A stretch of 64,000 nucleotides of DNA, taken from Alistipes sp. (GTDB lineage Bacteria; Bacteroidota; Bacteroidia; Bacteroidales; Rikenellaceae). The notes under the pieces are model-generated. The model searched no databases and was not told the origin of the DNA. It was given only the letters and a program-made list of their open reading frames with translations. The stretch covers positions 124,001 through 188,000 of the forward strand of contig JAFTOU010000027.1 of NCBI GenBank assembly GCA_017463615.1, read 5' to 3'. The position numbers and the translations under genes were made by a program. Shown in pieces: positions 1 to 8,013 of the stretch. Position 1 is the stretch's first letter. The number at the start of each line of letters is the position of its first letter.

Positions 1-923
1 AACTCCACAACGCCCGAAGCTCCGAGCGTATGGCCGATATAACCCTTCAGGCTATTGAGTGGCTTGCAATCTAACCCCGCCCAAGCGACCGCCTTGCTCT
101 CCATCTCGTCGTTGTAGCGAGTGGCCGTTCCGTGAGTATTGACAAAGCCTATATCGTCACATCCCACGCCCGCCTCTGCCATTGCACGGCTGATGGCGTA
201 GTAGAGGCCATCGCCCGTACGAGAGGGCCCTGAGATATGGTTTGCATCGTTGGTTATAGCACCTCCCGCAAGGCGGATATTGCTATCCGCAAGGGCGCTA
301 TCCGTAGTAAGCAGTACCGCAGCAGCTGCCTCGCCAAGAGTCAGACCATCGCGCTGCGCATCGTACGGACGGCACGGAGCAGGGCTGATAGACTTAAACG
401 ACGCGAAGCCCGAGGTGATAAACTCGCACAGCGCATCTGCACCCGCAACAATAGCGTGACGGCACCTACCCTGAAGTATCATCTGCCTTGCCACAACAAA
501 TGCCGAAACACCTGATATACAAGCATTTGAGATAACCACTGGACGAGCAACGCAACCAAAATATGCAGCAATACGCTCTGCCGAGGCGTAGAGGAAGGCG
601 CGCGGTGGGATATTGTCGCAATCCTCTGCAAGCAGCTCCACATTGCCCTTTGTCGTAGAGATTATAAGCTGCGTATCTGCATCCGAGAGCTGCACGCCCG
701 ACTGCTGAACAACATCTGCAATCTGGGCGATAATCATCGCCTCAAAGCGGGTATATCCCTCTATGGCAGCCACCTGCGAGCATCCTGCATACATACCCCA
801 CGCGCTCTGGTAGCTAAGACCACTCTTGCCCTCATTCATAGCAGCAAGGGTCTGAGCCTTATCCCCCAGGCAGGTGCGCATAGCCGATGCGCCAAGGTAT
901 ATGTCTACTCTCTGTTTAGCCAT
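1..923 (-). CDS. Beta-ketoacyl synthase, 3' end cut by window edge
   Basis: Translation of the minus strand from the ATG at 923 gives 307 residues with no stop before the window edge, so the C-terminus is missing. The thiolase-fold active site is present: Cys135 in SNACISG, His264 in NTHGTAT and His298 in GYIGHTLGASG, the Cys-His-His triad of condensing enzymes. It would extend an acyl chain on the acyl carrier protein (ACP). It is the last visible gene of the pigment-lipid operon; its start overlaps the end of the thioesterase gene by 19 bp, indicating translational coupling. The sequence diverges from the other ketosynthase at 4013-5236 (weak N-terminal similarity), so the two may form a heterodimer or act at different stages; because all three catalytic residues are present it is not an obvious chain-length-factor subunit. 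Confidence 0.9.
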   Translation of the reverse strand, partial: MAKQRVDIYLGASAMRTCLGDKAQTLAAMNEGKSGLSYQSAWGMYAGCSQVAAIEGYTRFEAMIIAQIADVVQQSGVQLSDADTQLIISTTKGNVELLAEDCDNIPPRAFLYASAERIAAYFGCVARPVVISNACISGVSAFVVARQMILQGRCRHAIVAGADALCEFITSGFASFKSISPAPCRPYDAQRDGLTLGEAAAAVLLTTDSALADSNIRLAGGAITNDANHISGPSRTGDGLYYAISRAMAEAGVGCDDIGFVNTHGTATRYNDEMESKAVAWAGLDCKPLNSLKGYIGHTLGASGVVE

Positions 924-1360
924 CTCTCTTTCCACTGCTCAAAAAAGGCAGGGGTATTCAAACACATCTCTCCGTTACTATCCACAAATACCTGCACAGA
1001 GCTTCCGCGGGCAATCAATGCCCCGTCGCTCTGGCGATGAATGACATACTCAAAGCAGAGCTTTGCCGCTGCAGTATCAATATATCGGGTCTCAATCACA
1101 GCCACATCGTTTACCGTCAGCGGCGAGACATACTGCAACTGCAAATCTACTATCGGAGCAGTGTATCCATTGCCGTAGAAGTCCATATATCCGAGACCGG
1201 GGTACTGGCGACCAAACGCCTCGCGACCATCCTCAAAATATCGGACATACTCGCCATGCCACACCACCTGCATAGAGTCCACCTCGCTAAAGCGGACGGT
1301 GGTCTGCGTGGTGCAGACGAGTGCTGCCTGAGCAGTGCCTATTTTACGATTACGCTTCAT
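905..1360 (-). CDS. Acyl-CoA/ACP thioesterase, 4HBT-like hotdog fold
   Basis: This 151-residue protein has the hotdog thioesterase signature near the N-terminus: RFSEVDSMQVVWHGEYVRYF, with Asp28 in the place of the catalytic Asp of 4-hydroxybenzoyl-CoA thioesterases and His35 following. The length is normal for the family. Similar thioesterases occur in aryl-polyene clusters, where they may release or edit acyl-ACP intermediates. The gene overlaps both neighbours (11 bp with the dehydratase upstream, 19 bp with the ketosynthase downstream). Function in the pathway is inferred from context; the fold assignment is from the motif. Confidence 0.85.
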   Translation of the reverse strand: MKRNRKIGTAQAALVCTTQTTVRFSEVDSMQVVWHGEYVRYFEDGREAFGRQYPGLGYMDFYGNGYTAPIVDLQLQYVSPLTVNDVAVIETRYIDTAAAKLCFEYVIHRQSDGALIARGSSVQVFVDSNGEMCLNTPAFFEQWKERWLNRE

Positions 1361-1766
1361 CTGTATTCAAAAAAATCTTCATCTTACACGAGGCTATCTG
1401 CTCGCCCGCCACGCAGCACACCGCGCGAATAAGCGTAATGCCAAGCACCTCCTGCAGAACCTCTATAGTTGTAAAAATCTGCTCCCCCACAGCTGGATGG
1501 CGCAAGATACTAAAGTCATTCACCGAGCCGATATAGCCGATAGGCACCGCCTGATTCTTGCTACGGAAAATATAGCCGATACGCGCCGCTGCCGACTGGG
1601 CAATATGCTCAATAAGGCCGCACTCCGAGAGGCGATTATCCTCTACAAAGATGTTATCCTTATATACGGCAAAACGAGTCCTTGACAGATTTTCATCAAT
1701 GCCAAGAAACTCATCTACCATCACAATAGGAGCTCTCTGCGGAATTAAATCCAGTATATTATCCAT
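1350..1766 (-). CDS. 3-hydroxyacyl-ACP dehydratase-like hotdog protein
   Basis: A 138-residue single hotdog domain. It begins with LIPQRAPIVMVDE, the N-terminal strand typical of FabZ-like and ApeI/ApeP-like dehydratases of aryl-polyene clusters, followed by the central helix region CGLIEHIAQSAAARIG. It would remove water from the 3-hydroxyacyl-ACP to build the conjugated polyene. The canonical FabZ His-Pro-Phe-P motif is not present, as is usual for the cluster-specific dehydratases. It overlaps the methyltransferase stop by 8 bp. Exact catalytic residues were not identified. Confidence 0.75.
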   Translation of the reverse strand: MDNILDLIPQRAPIVMVDEFLGIDENLSRTRFAVYKDNIFVEDNRLSECGLIEHIAQSAAARIGYIFRSKNQAVPIGYIGSVNDFSILRHPAVGEQIFTTIEVLQEVLGITLIRAVCCVAGEQIASCKMKIFLNTDEA

Positions 1767-2859
1767 TCTTTCGCTTACATATCATTATTGAGTGTCCCAG
1801 ACCTAAACCATCCACAATCTGCTCCACCTCCAGACCCGCATTGTTCACACAACGAGCCATATCGTCCGAGTGGTACATCTTACTATTTCCATTTGCCAAG
1901 GCGGTGAAGTAGATGCTTGTCAGCGTGAGGCAGTATGCCGCAGTCTCGTACTTCTGACGATCCCAGAAGGTCTCCATAATATAGAGGCGCGAGTGGTCGT
2001 CCATAGACTCGGCAGCACGACGGCAAATGCTGGTAACCTCACTCTCCGAGAAGCAGTCAAGGAACTGACTCATCCAGATAACATCAAAGGCAGGGGTTGG
2101 GAACTTAACACTCTCGTCCAGCAGGTTGCATCCATAGCCGTGGATACGCTCAGCGCCAGGTTTTCCTGCAGTCTGCTGACGCATCATCTCCAGCTGCTGC
2201 GGCAGGTCCATAATAGTCACCTCAACATCGCTATTATACCCTACGCACTGCATCGCCCAGCGACCAGTATTGCCACCCACATCCAACAGTCGGCTGACCT
2301 TACGCTCGCCATCAAAGATAATCTTCAGCGCAGCGGCAAAAGAGCCATCAGAGTAGAAGTGGTCAAAGCCAAACCAACTCTTCTGCACCTGCTCGGGCAG
2401 GGATGAGAGTCCCTCGTAGATTGTTGCCCAGTCGCCAAAGACCTTCAGTCCCGATGGCTTACCCTCTGTAAGCGCCTGCTCAAGGCTGAACAGTCCCAGG
2501 TAGTTCACATCGTGGTTGAACTCCATATTTGCCTTTGCCATAGGGTCGTTGAGCAGAAACCAGCCAGCCTTGGAGATGGTAAACTTATCATCCTTGGTCT
2601 TGATAGTACCGATAGAGAGCGAAGCCTCCAGCAGCACCTGCACGGCGTAGTTTGTAAGCCCCGTATGCTCAACAATCTGAGCCTGAGTAACGCCCTTATG
2701 GTTGGCAGAGAGGAAGTCCAGTATGCCAAACTTAACCATCAGGCGTGAGACCTGAAATACCATCGGTGCAAATGCAATCTCCTGCGCAAGGCGTTGTGCC
2801 TCAAGGGCTGTCTGATGCTCCTTGCCGTAGGCATCCTGAAGTGGCTGTGTGAGTTTCAT
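1759..2859 (-). CDS. SAM-dependent methyltransferase with dimerisation winged helix
   Basis: 366 residues. Residues about 30-105 look like the winged-helix dimerisation domain of small-molecule O-methyltransferases, and the Rossmann domain follows with the SAM motif LLDVGGNTGRWAM at 191-203. Flexirubin and aryl-polyene clusters carry methyltransferases that decorate the aromatic head group, so methylation of a coumarate-derived ring is the likely role. It lies 10 bp after the acyltransferase and overlaps the dehydratase. Whether the methyl goes to O or C cannot be told from the sequence. Confidence 0.85.
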   Translation of the reverse strand: MKLTQPLQDAYGKEHQTALEAQRLAQEIAFAPMVFQVSRLMVKFGILDFLSANHKGVTQAQIVEHTGLTNYAVQVLLEASLSIGTIKTKDDKFTISKAGWFLLNDPMAKANMEFNHDVNYLGLFSLEQALTEGKPSGLKVFGDWATIYEGLSSLPEQVQKSWFGFDHFYSDGSFAAALKIIFDGERKVSRLLDVGGNTGRWAMQCVGYNSDVEVTIMDLPQQLEMMRQQTAGKPGAERIHGYGCNLLDESVKFPTPAFDVIWMSQFLDCFSESEVTSICRRAAESMDDHSRLYIMETFWDRQKYETAAYCLTLTSIYFTALANGNSKMYHSDDMARCVNNAGLEVEQIVDGLGLGHSIMICKRKNG

Positions 2860-2869
2860 ATACAGTCTG

Positions 2870-3763
2870 TTAATCTATGTTCCAAAAGTTGTAAAAGTTA
2901 AACCACTGGCGTGGGTAGCGCCTAACCATCCCCTCTAACGAGGATGTATACTGCGCCATAAGCTGCTCCACCGAGATTTTATCCTCCATCGTAGGCATCT
3001 GAAAGACAAAGCGGTAGGTCATACCACTCTCGCGCATAGCGTAGTAGAATACCACCGGCACGCGGCACTTTGAGGCAATCTTAAACGGCCCTACAGGAAA
3101 GGCGGCAGGTGCTCCCAGAAAATCGGTAACATTTACCCTATCCTTATCCACAAATCTATCGCCGTTGAAGCAGATATACTCGCCATTGTTGAGGGCAATC
3201 TTCATCTGCAGCATCGCCGCAATAGCATCCTGGTTGATGGCGATAATCTTGAACTCATCCTCGCGAGAGCTATTCTCGTCCAACACCTGCTTTATCTGCT
3301 GGTGCTCGGCATCCATCATCACGATGTTTATACGCTTGCCATAGCTGCCGAAAAATCCCGCGCCAGCCTCCCAGCATCCGATATGGGCGCCAATCATAAC
3401 CACACCCTGACCGCTATTGAGTATCTCAAGGAAGCGATCGTAGTTGTCAAACTTGTAGTTGTAACGCCCGGCCATGCCTCCCTTCATTGCAATCTTATCT
3501 ATCAGCGTCTGCCCAAAAACATAGTAGTGGCAGTATAACTCCTTGATAGAGGCAAGCACTCCGAGGCGGCGGCGCTCCCTGTTATAACGCCATATTGCCC
3601 GCGTAGCCTTTGGCGCAAAGGGGATGAAGTAGATGACTATAAAGGCCAAGAAACAGTAGGCACAGCGGACACCGAGCAGGCGGATGGTGTATACAAAAAA
3701 TTGATACCCAAACCGTCCTCCGCGCGACTTACCGCTCCACTGCTTCTGGGTCTGCTTAGCCAT
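2870..3763 (-). CDS. LpxL/HtrB-like acyltransferase
   Basis: 297 residues with an N-terminal membrane segment around residues 25-50 and the HX4E catalytic motif (His127-Glu132 in GAHIGCWEAG) of lipid A late acyltransferases. In aryl-polyene and flexirubin clusters a paralogue of this family moves the finished acyl chain from ACP onto a lipid or glycan acceptor at the inner membrane. The ACP gene upstream overlaps it by 8 bp, so they are probably co-translated. A housekeeping lipid A role is less likely given the operon. Confidence 0.85.
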   Translation of the reverse strand: MAKQTQKQWSGKSRGGRFGYQFFVYTIRLLGVRCAYCFLAFIVIYFIPFAPKATRAIWRYNRERRRLGVLASIKELYCHYYVFGQTLIDKIAMKGGMAGRYNYKFDNYDRFLEILNSGQGVVMIGAHIGCWEAGAGFFGSYGKRINIVMMDAEHQQIKQVLDENSSREDEFKIIAINQDAIAAMLQMKIALNNGEYICFNGDRFVDKDRVNVTDFLGAPAAFPVGPFKIASKCRVPVVFYYAMRESGMTYRFVFQMPTMEDKISVEQLMAQYTSSLEGMVRRYPRQWFNFYNFWNID

Positions 3764-4001
3764 TGATTTTGCTATTCAGTAGCTGGTAAAAATCCTGGAA
3801 GGTGGCAATGCCAACAAAGTCTGGGCCCTTGAGCGTAACGCCGAAGTGCTGCTCTACAAGCACCACAACATCTACAAGGTCAAGGCTATCAAGACCCAGC
3901 GTCTGCTTGAGCGAAGCCTCCGGAGTAATCTCCGCCTGATCTATCTCAAACTCCTCTGCAAGCACCTCTGCAGCTTTTTCTACAATCTCCTCAAATGTCA
4001 T
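3756..4001 (-). CDS. Acyl carrier protein
   Basis: An 81-residue acidic protein with the phosphopantetheine attachment site LGLDSLD, Ser39 being the modified residue. Four-helix ACP length and composition are normal. It carries the growing polyene chain between the ketosynthase, reductase and dehydratase encoded beside it. It follows the ketosynthase by 11 bp. Only this one ACP is visible here; clusters of this type often have two, so a second may lie beyond the left edge. Confidence 0.93.
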   Translation of the reverse strand: MTFEEIVEKAAEVLAEEFEIDQAEITPEASLKQTLGLDSLDLVDVVVLVEQHFGVTLKGPDFVGIATFQDFYQLLNSKING

Positions 4002-4012
4002 TTTGGTTCCTC

Positions 4013-5236
4013 TTATTTAAGTTTTCTAATTATCAGTGTTGAGTTCGTTCCGCCGAAGCCAAACGAGTTGCTCAGAAATGTATCAAACGATATATCTACC
4101 CTCTGCTTAGGGATGTTGATATTTGCAGAGGCCTCGTCCGCCTCCTCAAAGTTGAGGTTTGCGGCGATAAAGTTATTCTGCATCATCAGCACCGAGTAGA
4201 CCACCTCGCTGGCACCTGCCATCCACATCTCGTGGCCCGTAAAGGACTTTGTAGAGGCGACATAGGGCTTATGGTCGCCAAAGACCTCGGCAATAGCCTT
4301 CGCCTCGTTCATATCGCCAATAGGGGTAGAGGTTGCGTGGGCATTGACATAGCCAATCTCGGTAATATCTATACCCGCATCGCGGATAGCCATCTGCAGC
4401 GAGCGCTTAGGGCCATCCACATTTGGCACAGAGATATGGTCGCCATTAGACGAGAAGCCGTAGCCCACAACCTCCGCAAGGATAGTTGCTCCACGACTTA
4501 CAGCCGACTCGTAGCTCTCAAGTATCACCGTTGCTGCGCCACCACTTGGCACCAATCCATCGCGGTTCTTATCAAATGGGCGAGAGGCCTTCGCAGGCTC
4601 ATCCTCTCGTGTTGAGAAGGCATTGAGGGCGTCAAAGTTACCCACCGAGTACTTATTAACCTCCTCCGCGCCACCGCAGATAACGCACTGCTGCAAGCCC
4701 TGCTTGATGAGCATATATCCCATACCGATGGCATGCGAGCCACTGGCGCAAGCACCCGAGACGGTAAAGTTTATACCGCGCAGGTTGAAGATGGTAGAGA
4801 GGTTCATCGTGATGGTCGAGTTCATAGACTGGAAGATATTTCCCGACCCCACAAGGATGGTATTCTTCTTCTCGCGGATAATATCTACGCCCGAAATCAC
4901 GGCCTCGGCACTACTGTCGTTGCCATAGAGTATACCCACCTCGTTTGCCAGCAGGTAATTACTGTCTATACCCGCCTGAGCGAGTGCCTCAACGGTTGCA
5001 AGGTAGGCATACTGGCCATGCTCCGGAAGGCAGAGGCGCTGACGACGGTCAAGCATACCCTTCAGATTGGGTTTCTCCAGAATACCACACAGCGACGAGC
5101 GATAACCCATCTCCTTTCGCTCTGGTGCAATGCCGATGCCCGACCTGCTGTTGAAGAGGGAGTCAAGTACCTCCTCCTTATTCTTTCCAATACAGGAGTA
5201 GATACCCATTCCTGTAATTACAACTCTCTGTGACAT
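4013..5236 (-). CDS. Beta-ketoacyl-ACP synthase, FabF-like
   Basis: 407 residues, full length for a KAS II-type condensing enzyme. The triad is Cys163 (SGACASGSH), His300 (NAHATSTP) and His335 (SFTGHEMWMAGASE), with Lys330 before the last His. It starts one base after the ketoreductase stop, the tight spacing of co-translated genes. It likely catalyses the repeated C2 extensions in polyene synthesis, partnered by the reductase and the hotdog dehydratase. The context, rather than sequence alone, separates it from housekeeping FabF. Confidence 0.92.
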   Translation of the reverse strand: MSQRVVITGMGIYSCIGKNKEEVLDSLFNSRSGIGIAPERKEMGYRSSLCGILEKPNLKGMLDRRQRLCLPEHGQYAYLATVEALAQAGIDSNYLLANEVGILYGNDSSAEAVISGVDIIREKKNTILVGSGNIFQSMNSTITMNLSTIFNLRGINFTVSGACASGSHAIGMGYMLIKQGLQQCVICGGAEEVNKYSVGNFDALNAFSTREDEPAKASRPFDKNRDGLVPSGGAATVILESYESAVSRGATILAEVVGYGFSSNGDHISVPNVDGPKRSLQMAIRDAGIDITEIGYVNAHATSTPIGDMNEAKAIAEVFGDHKPYVASTKSFTGHEMWMAGASEVVYSVLMMQNNFIAANLNFEEADEASANINIPKQRVDISFDTFLSNSFGFGGTNSTLIIRKLK

Positions 5237-5237
5237 A

Positions 5238-5975
5238 CTAAGTGTAGATTCCTCCGTTTATAGATATTACCTCGCCAGTGATATACGCCGCAGCATCCGA
5301 TACCAAGAAGGCTACCAGCTCTGCCACCTCCTCAGCCTCGCCAAAGCGACCTGCAGGGACAAGTTTCTTGAGCTCCGCCTCGTTCAGGTCGGCAGTCATA
5401 TCACTCTTGATAAAACCAGGTGCTACGGCATTTACCGTAACGCGCTTCTTTGCCACCTCCTGAGCCAGCGCCTTAGTTGCGGCGATAAGTCCGCCCTTGG
5501 CTGCCGAGTAGTTCGCCTGCCCAGGCATACCCTTGATGCCCGAGAGCGATGCCACATTTACTATGCGGCCCCACTTATGCACCAGCATATCCTTGAGCAG
5601 CGGCTGGGTGACATTGAAAAATCCGTCCAACGATGTAGAGAGCACGCTGCGCCACTCCGCCTCGGGCATCCACATCATCAGGTTATCCTTGCGAATACCG
5701 GCATTATTGACAACTACAGAGATATGCTCCCCCTCGTGTGCTGCGCGCCAGCTATCCAGCGCCGAGGCTACAGACTCGCTACTGCTAACATCAAAAGGCA
5801 GCAGCTCCGCCTGTCCACCCGCAGCCACTATATCGTTAAGGGTCTGCTGTGCTGCCTCGCTATTTGAGGCGTAGTTGATAATCACAGAGTAGCCCTGCGA
5901 CGCCAGCTTGATGGCTATCGCGCGACCTATACCTCTGCTCGCTCCCGTAACAAGAGCATATTTTGTACTGTTCAT
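5238..5975 (-). CDS. 3-oxoacyl-ACP reductase, FabG-like SDR
   Basis: 245 residues from the ATG at 5975; the frame stays open upstream to 6110, but that part lies inside the lyase gene and the protein homology starts at 5975. The NADP-binding TGASRGIG motif is at residues 10-17, NNAG at 90-93, and the catalytic Ser143, Tyr156 and Lys160 are all present. It reduces the 3-oxo group on ACP-bound intermediates. There are 7 bp between the lyase stop and this start, with GAAGG just before the ATG. Confidence 0.92.
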   Translation of the reverse strand: MNSTKYALVTGASRGIGRAIAIKLASQGYSVIINYASNSEAAQQTLNDIVAAGGQAELLPFDVSSSESVASALDSWRAAHEGEHISVVVNNAGIRKDNLMMWMPEAEWRSVLSTSLDGFFNVTQPLLKDMLVHKWGRIVNVASLSGIKGMPGQANYSAAKGGLIAATKALAQEVAKKRVTVNAVAPGFIKSDMTADLNEAELKKLVPAGRFGEAEEVAELVAFLVSDAAAYITGEVISINGGIYT

Positions 5976-5982
5976 CCTTCTA

Positions 5983-7494
5983 TTATCTCTTAAGTTCAGC
6001 AATGATAGCCTCAATCTCCTTATACTTCGGCGTATCCTCCACAAACAGTGGCACGATAGCGCGCATCTGGTCGTAGAGTGCCTTGGTTGCAGGGGCAAGC
6101 CTATCTGCAATCTTCAGGCAGTCTACCGCCTGCACAAGCGCCATCATATGGATAGCCATAACCTGATAGCTATTCTCAATCACGCGCTGGCAGATAAGGG
6201 CTGAATTTGTACCCATTGAGACTATATCCTGATTGTCGTTATTGTTCGGAATAGAGTGCACATACATCGGGTTGGAGAGGGTCTGACACTCCGCCGTGGT
6301 AGATGTAGCGGTAAACTGCGACGCCTGCAATCCGTAGTTGAGTCCCAACACGCCGAGGTTTACAAATGGAGGGAGTATGCCGTTGATGCGGTCGTGAAAC
6401 AGATAGTTCATCTGTCGCTCAGTGAGCATAGTGAGCTTGGTTACGGCAATCTTGAGTTTATCCATCTCAAAGGATACATAGTCGCCGTGGAAGTTTCCGC
6501 CGTGGATAACGGTCTTGTTTACAGAGTCCACTATCGGATTATCATCCGCCGAGTTCATCTCGTTCACAAGCACTGCCTGGCAGTTCTCCACCGCATCCCA
6601 CACAGGACCGAGTATCTGCGGGATGCAGCGCAGAGAGTAGTACGGCTGCACCTTGTGCTCAAATACGCTCTGCTCGCTGCGGTGGTATAGCTCCGCCTCG
6701 CGGTCCAGAAGCATACCACTTCCCGCTGCAATCTCGCGCATACGAGCTGCTACGGCCTGCTGACCTGCATGGTGCTTCACACCATTGAGGGTCTGGGACA
6801 TAAGGTCGTCGTAGGAGGATGCAATCTCGTTCATCAGCACCGACGCCTTGAGCGACCACTCCAGCAAACGCTGCGCATTGAAGAGGTTTATAAAGCCGAT
6901 ACCCGTCATCACCGCCGTGCCATTTGTCACTGCTAATCCCTCGCGGACATACATCTTCAGCGGCTCAATACCCAGCTGAGCAAGCACCTGGGCAGTATCT
7001 CGGCGAACACCCTGATAGAATACCTCGCCCTCGCCAATAAGCGCAAGAGCTATATGCGCCAGCTGCACAAGGTCGCCACTCGCACCCACGCTGCCGTGCT
7101 GCGGGATTACTGGATATATGCCACGATTGAGGAACTCTACGATAAGGTCGCAAGTCTGAATATTGACACCCGAGTGCGCCTGCATAAAGGTCATAAGGCG
7201 CGCCAACATGGCGGCACGAACACACTCCACCGGCAACGGCTCACCCGCACCTGTAGAGTGGCTGCGGATAATGTTGTACTGCAACTGATTTAGATGCTGG
7301 TCATCAATGCGCCACTGCGCCATAGGGCCAAAACCCGTATTTATTCCGTAGATAACCTTGTCCTTAGAAAACGACTCCAAGAAAGAGAAACTTCCTATAA
7401 CCCTCTCCCTTGCATCGGCATCAATCTCTATATGTTCACCATTTTCAATAATCGCTCTAATATCTTCTGCCCGAAGATTACTACCAATTATCAT
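5983..7494 (-). CDS. Aromatic amino acid ammonia-lyase (HAL/TAL family)
   Basis: 503 residues with the Ala138-Ser139-Gly140 triplet that cyclises to the MIO electrophile, in GSVGASGDL, plus YGINTGFG and the NDNQDIVSMG motif of the family. It is first in the operon. In flexirubin/aryl-polyene clusters this position is held by tyrosine ammonia-lyase, which makes 4-coumarate as the starter. The substrate-selectivity loop here reads RSHSTG, closer to the Ser-His pattern of histidine ammonia-lyases than to the His-Leu of Rhodobacter TAL, so a generic annotation would say hutH. No other histidine-degradation gene is in the window. Tyrosine is favoured by context only. Confidence 0.85.
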   Translation of the reverse strand: MIIGSNLRAEDIRAIIENGEHIEIDADARERVIGSFSFLESFSKDKVIYGINTGFGPMAQWRIDDQHLNQLQYNIIRSHSTGAGEPLPVECVRAAMLARLMTFMQAHSGVNIQTCDLIVEFLNRGIYPVIPQHGSVGASGDLVQLAHIALALIGEGEVFYQGVRRDTAQVLAQLGIEPLKMYVREGLAVTNGTAVMTGIGFINLFNAQRLLEWSLKASVLMNEIASSYDDLMSQTLNGVKHHAGQQAVAARMREIAAGSGMLLDREAELYHRSEQSVFEHKVQPYYSLRCIPQILGPVWDAVENCQAVLVNEMNSADDNPIVDSVNKTVIHGGNFHGDYVSFEMDKLKIAVTKLTMLTERQMNYLFHDRINGILPPFVNLGVLGLNYGLQASQFTATSTTAECQTLSNPMYVHSIPNNNDNQDIVSMGTNSALICQRVIENSYQVMAIHMMALVQAVDCLKIADRLAPATKALYDQMRAIVPLFVEDTPKYKEIEAIIAELKR

Positions 7495-7578
7495 CGTCTC
7501 TTGCTCTCAATTTCAAAATTTCACATAGGCTCACGCCCCCAAGTGGGCTATTTTTACACAACAGCCCAAACTTACTCG

Positions 7579-7586
7579 CAAAGATA
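7579..7586 (-). promoter_or_regulatory. Bacteroidota -7 promoter box of the pigment operon
   Basis: The minus strand reads TATCTTTG (TAnnTTTG), 85 bp before the lyase ATG. No clear TTTG is found 19-21 bp upstream, so the call rests on the -7 box alone. The leader of about 75 nt could hold control signals. Confidence 0.5.
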
Positions 7587-7651
7587 GTAAAAAAGACTAA
7601 AAAAACGACTATTTTGAACATCTATGTTGGATAATTTCTTGCAAATATGCG

Positions 7652-7690
7652 ATTTAGCTTAGCTATTGGCTGTTAGCCATTGGCTTTTGG
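7652..7690. repeat. TTRGCYA-type heptamer repeat, copy a
   Basis: A run of degenerate heptamers such as TTAGCTA, TTGGCTG, TTAGCCA and TTGGCTT. The same kind of run occurs at 11746, 20830, 24892, 28741, 28815 and 46178, always between genes. Here it passes directly into the 39-nt repeat. Confidence 0.6.
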
Positions 7691-7727
7691 CTCGCTTTCA
7701 GCGACCCTTCCCCCTCGCGGCTCGGCA
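7689..7727. repeat. 39-nt dispersed repeat, copy 1
   Basis: The segment contains GACCCTTCC, one variable base, then CCTCGCGGCTCGGCA, and matches 11667-11705 over 39 nt with differences mainly in a six-base window near its start. Both copies follow a heptamer-type TTRGCCATTGGC motif. Confidence 0.65.
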
Positions 7728-7830
7728 TAATGAGCGAGGGAGTGCCGCAGTCGCCGTAGGCGGTGCGGAGAGACACGACCGAGCTAACCGCCACTTAGTC
7801 CGAATCCGTCAACTCCCGCAAAAACAGCGG

Positions 7831-7851
7831 GCAAGCGCAGCTTGCTTTTTT
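7831..7851 (+). terminator. Terminator-like hairpin on the mirrored copy
   Basis: GCAAGC, a GCA loop and GCTTGC are followed by six T on the plus strand. It sits behind the tRNA-Val 3'-end copy at 7801-7817. No gene on the plus strand obviously needs it. Confidence 0.5.
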
Positions 7852-7899
7852 GTTTTATATGTTACGCGGGAGCTTGCTCACTGGCGCAACATATAAAAC

Positions 7900-7929
7900 A
7901 AAAAAACACGCCACTTATCGTGGCGTGTC
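7900..7929 (-). terminator. Rho-independent terminator of the tRNA-Val/tRNA-Asn unit
   Basis: On the minus strand a 9-bp stem (ACACGCCAC with GTGGCGTGT), loop GATAA, is followed by a run of T. It lies 10 bp downstream of tRNA-Val and fits as its terminator. Confidence 0.8.
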
Positions 7930-7938
7930 TGCTGCTTG

Positions 7939-8013
7939 TGGGAGTTGACGGATTCGAACCGCCGACCCTCTGCTTGTAAGGCAGATGCTCTGAACCAGCT
8001 GAGCTAAACTCCC
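7939..8013 (-). tRNA. tRNA-Val (anticodon TAC)
   Basis: 75 nt fold as a cloverleaf on the minus strand: acceptor GGGAGTT with AACTCCC, discriminator A, D-arm GCTCAGCTGGTTCAGAGC, anticodon loop CTTACAA giving TAC, and T-loop GGTTCGAATCC. CCA is not encoded. It lies 94 bp downstream of tRNA-Asn. Confidence 0.95.

Larger units (their letters stand above)
7801..7956. repeat. Mirrored tRNA-Val 3' end plus terminator (nested inverted repeat)
   Basis: The last 17 nt of the tRNA-Val acceptor/T-arm region, CGAATCCGTCAACTCCC, occur on the plus strand at 7801-7817 and as the tRNA itself on the minus strand at 7940-7956. Inside lie 22-nt arms, 7846-7867 and 7884-7905, with one mismatch, containing TTTTTTGTTTTATATGTT. 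Between each outer and inner arm is a different GC hairpin. The result is two opposed copies of 'tRNA 3' end, terminator hairpin, T-run, ATATGTT'. The plus-strand copy lacks the rest of a tRNA, so it looks like the remnant of an inverted duplication. Confidence 0.8.

Noticed and set aside
7666-7896. Open frame of 76 residues on the plus strand
   Set aside because: It lies across repeat DNA shared with 11667-11705, and its similarity to the frame at 11665-11877 comes from the DNA repeat; no promoter or start context.
7801-7956. tRNA-Val as attachment site of an integrated island
   Set aside because: The copies are inverted rather than direct, only 122 bp apart, and no integrase is near.
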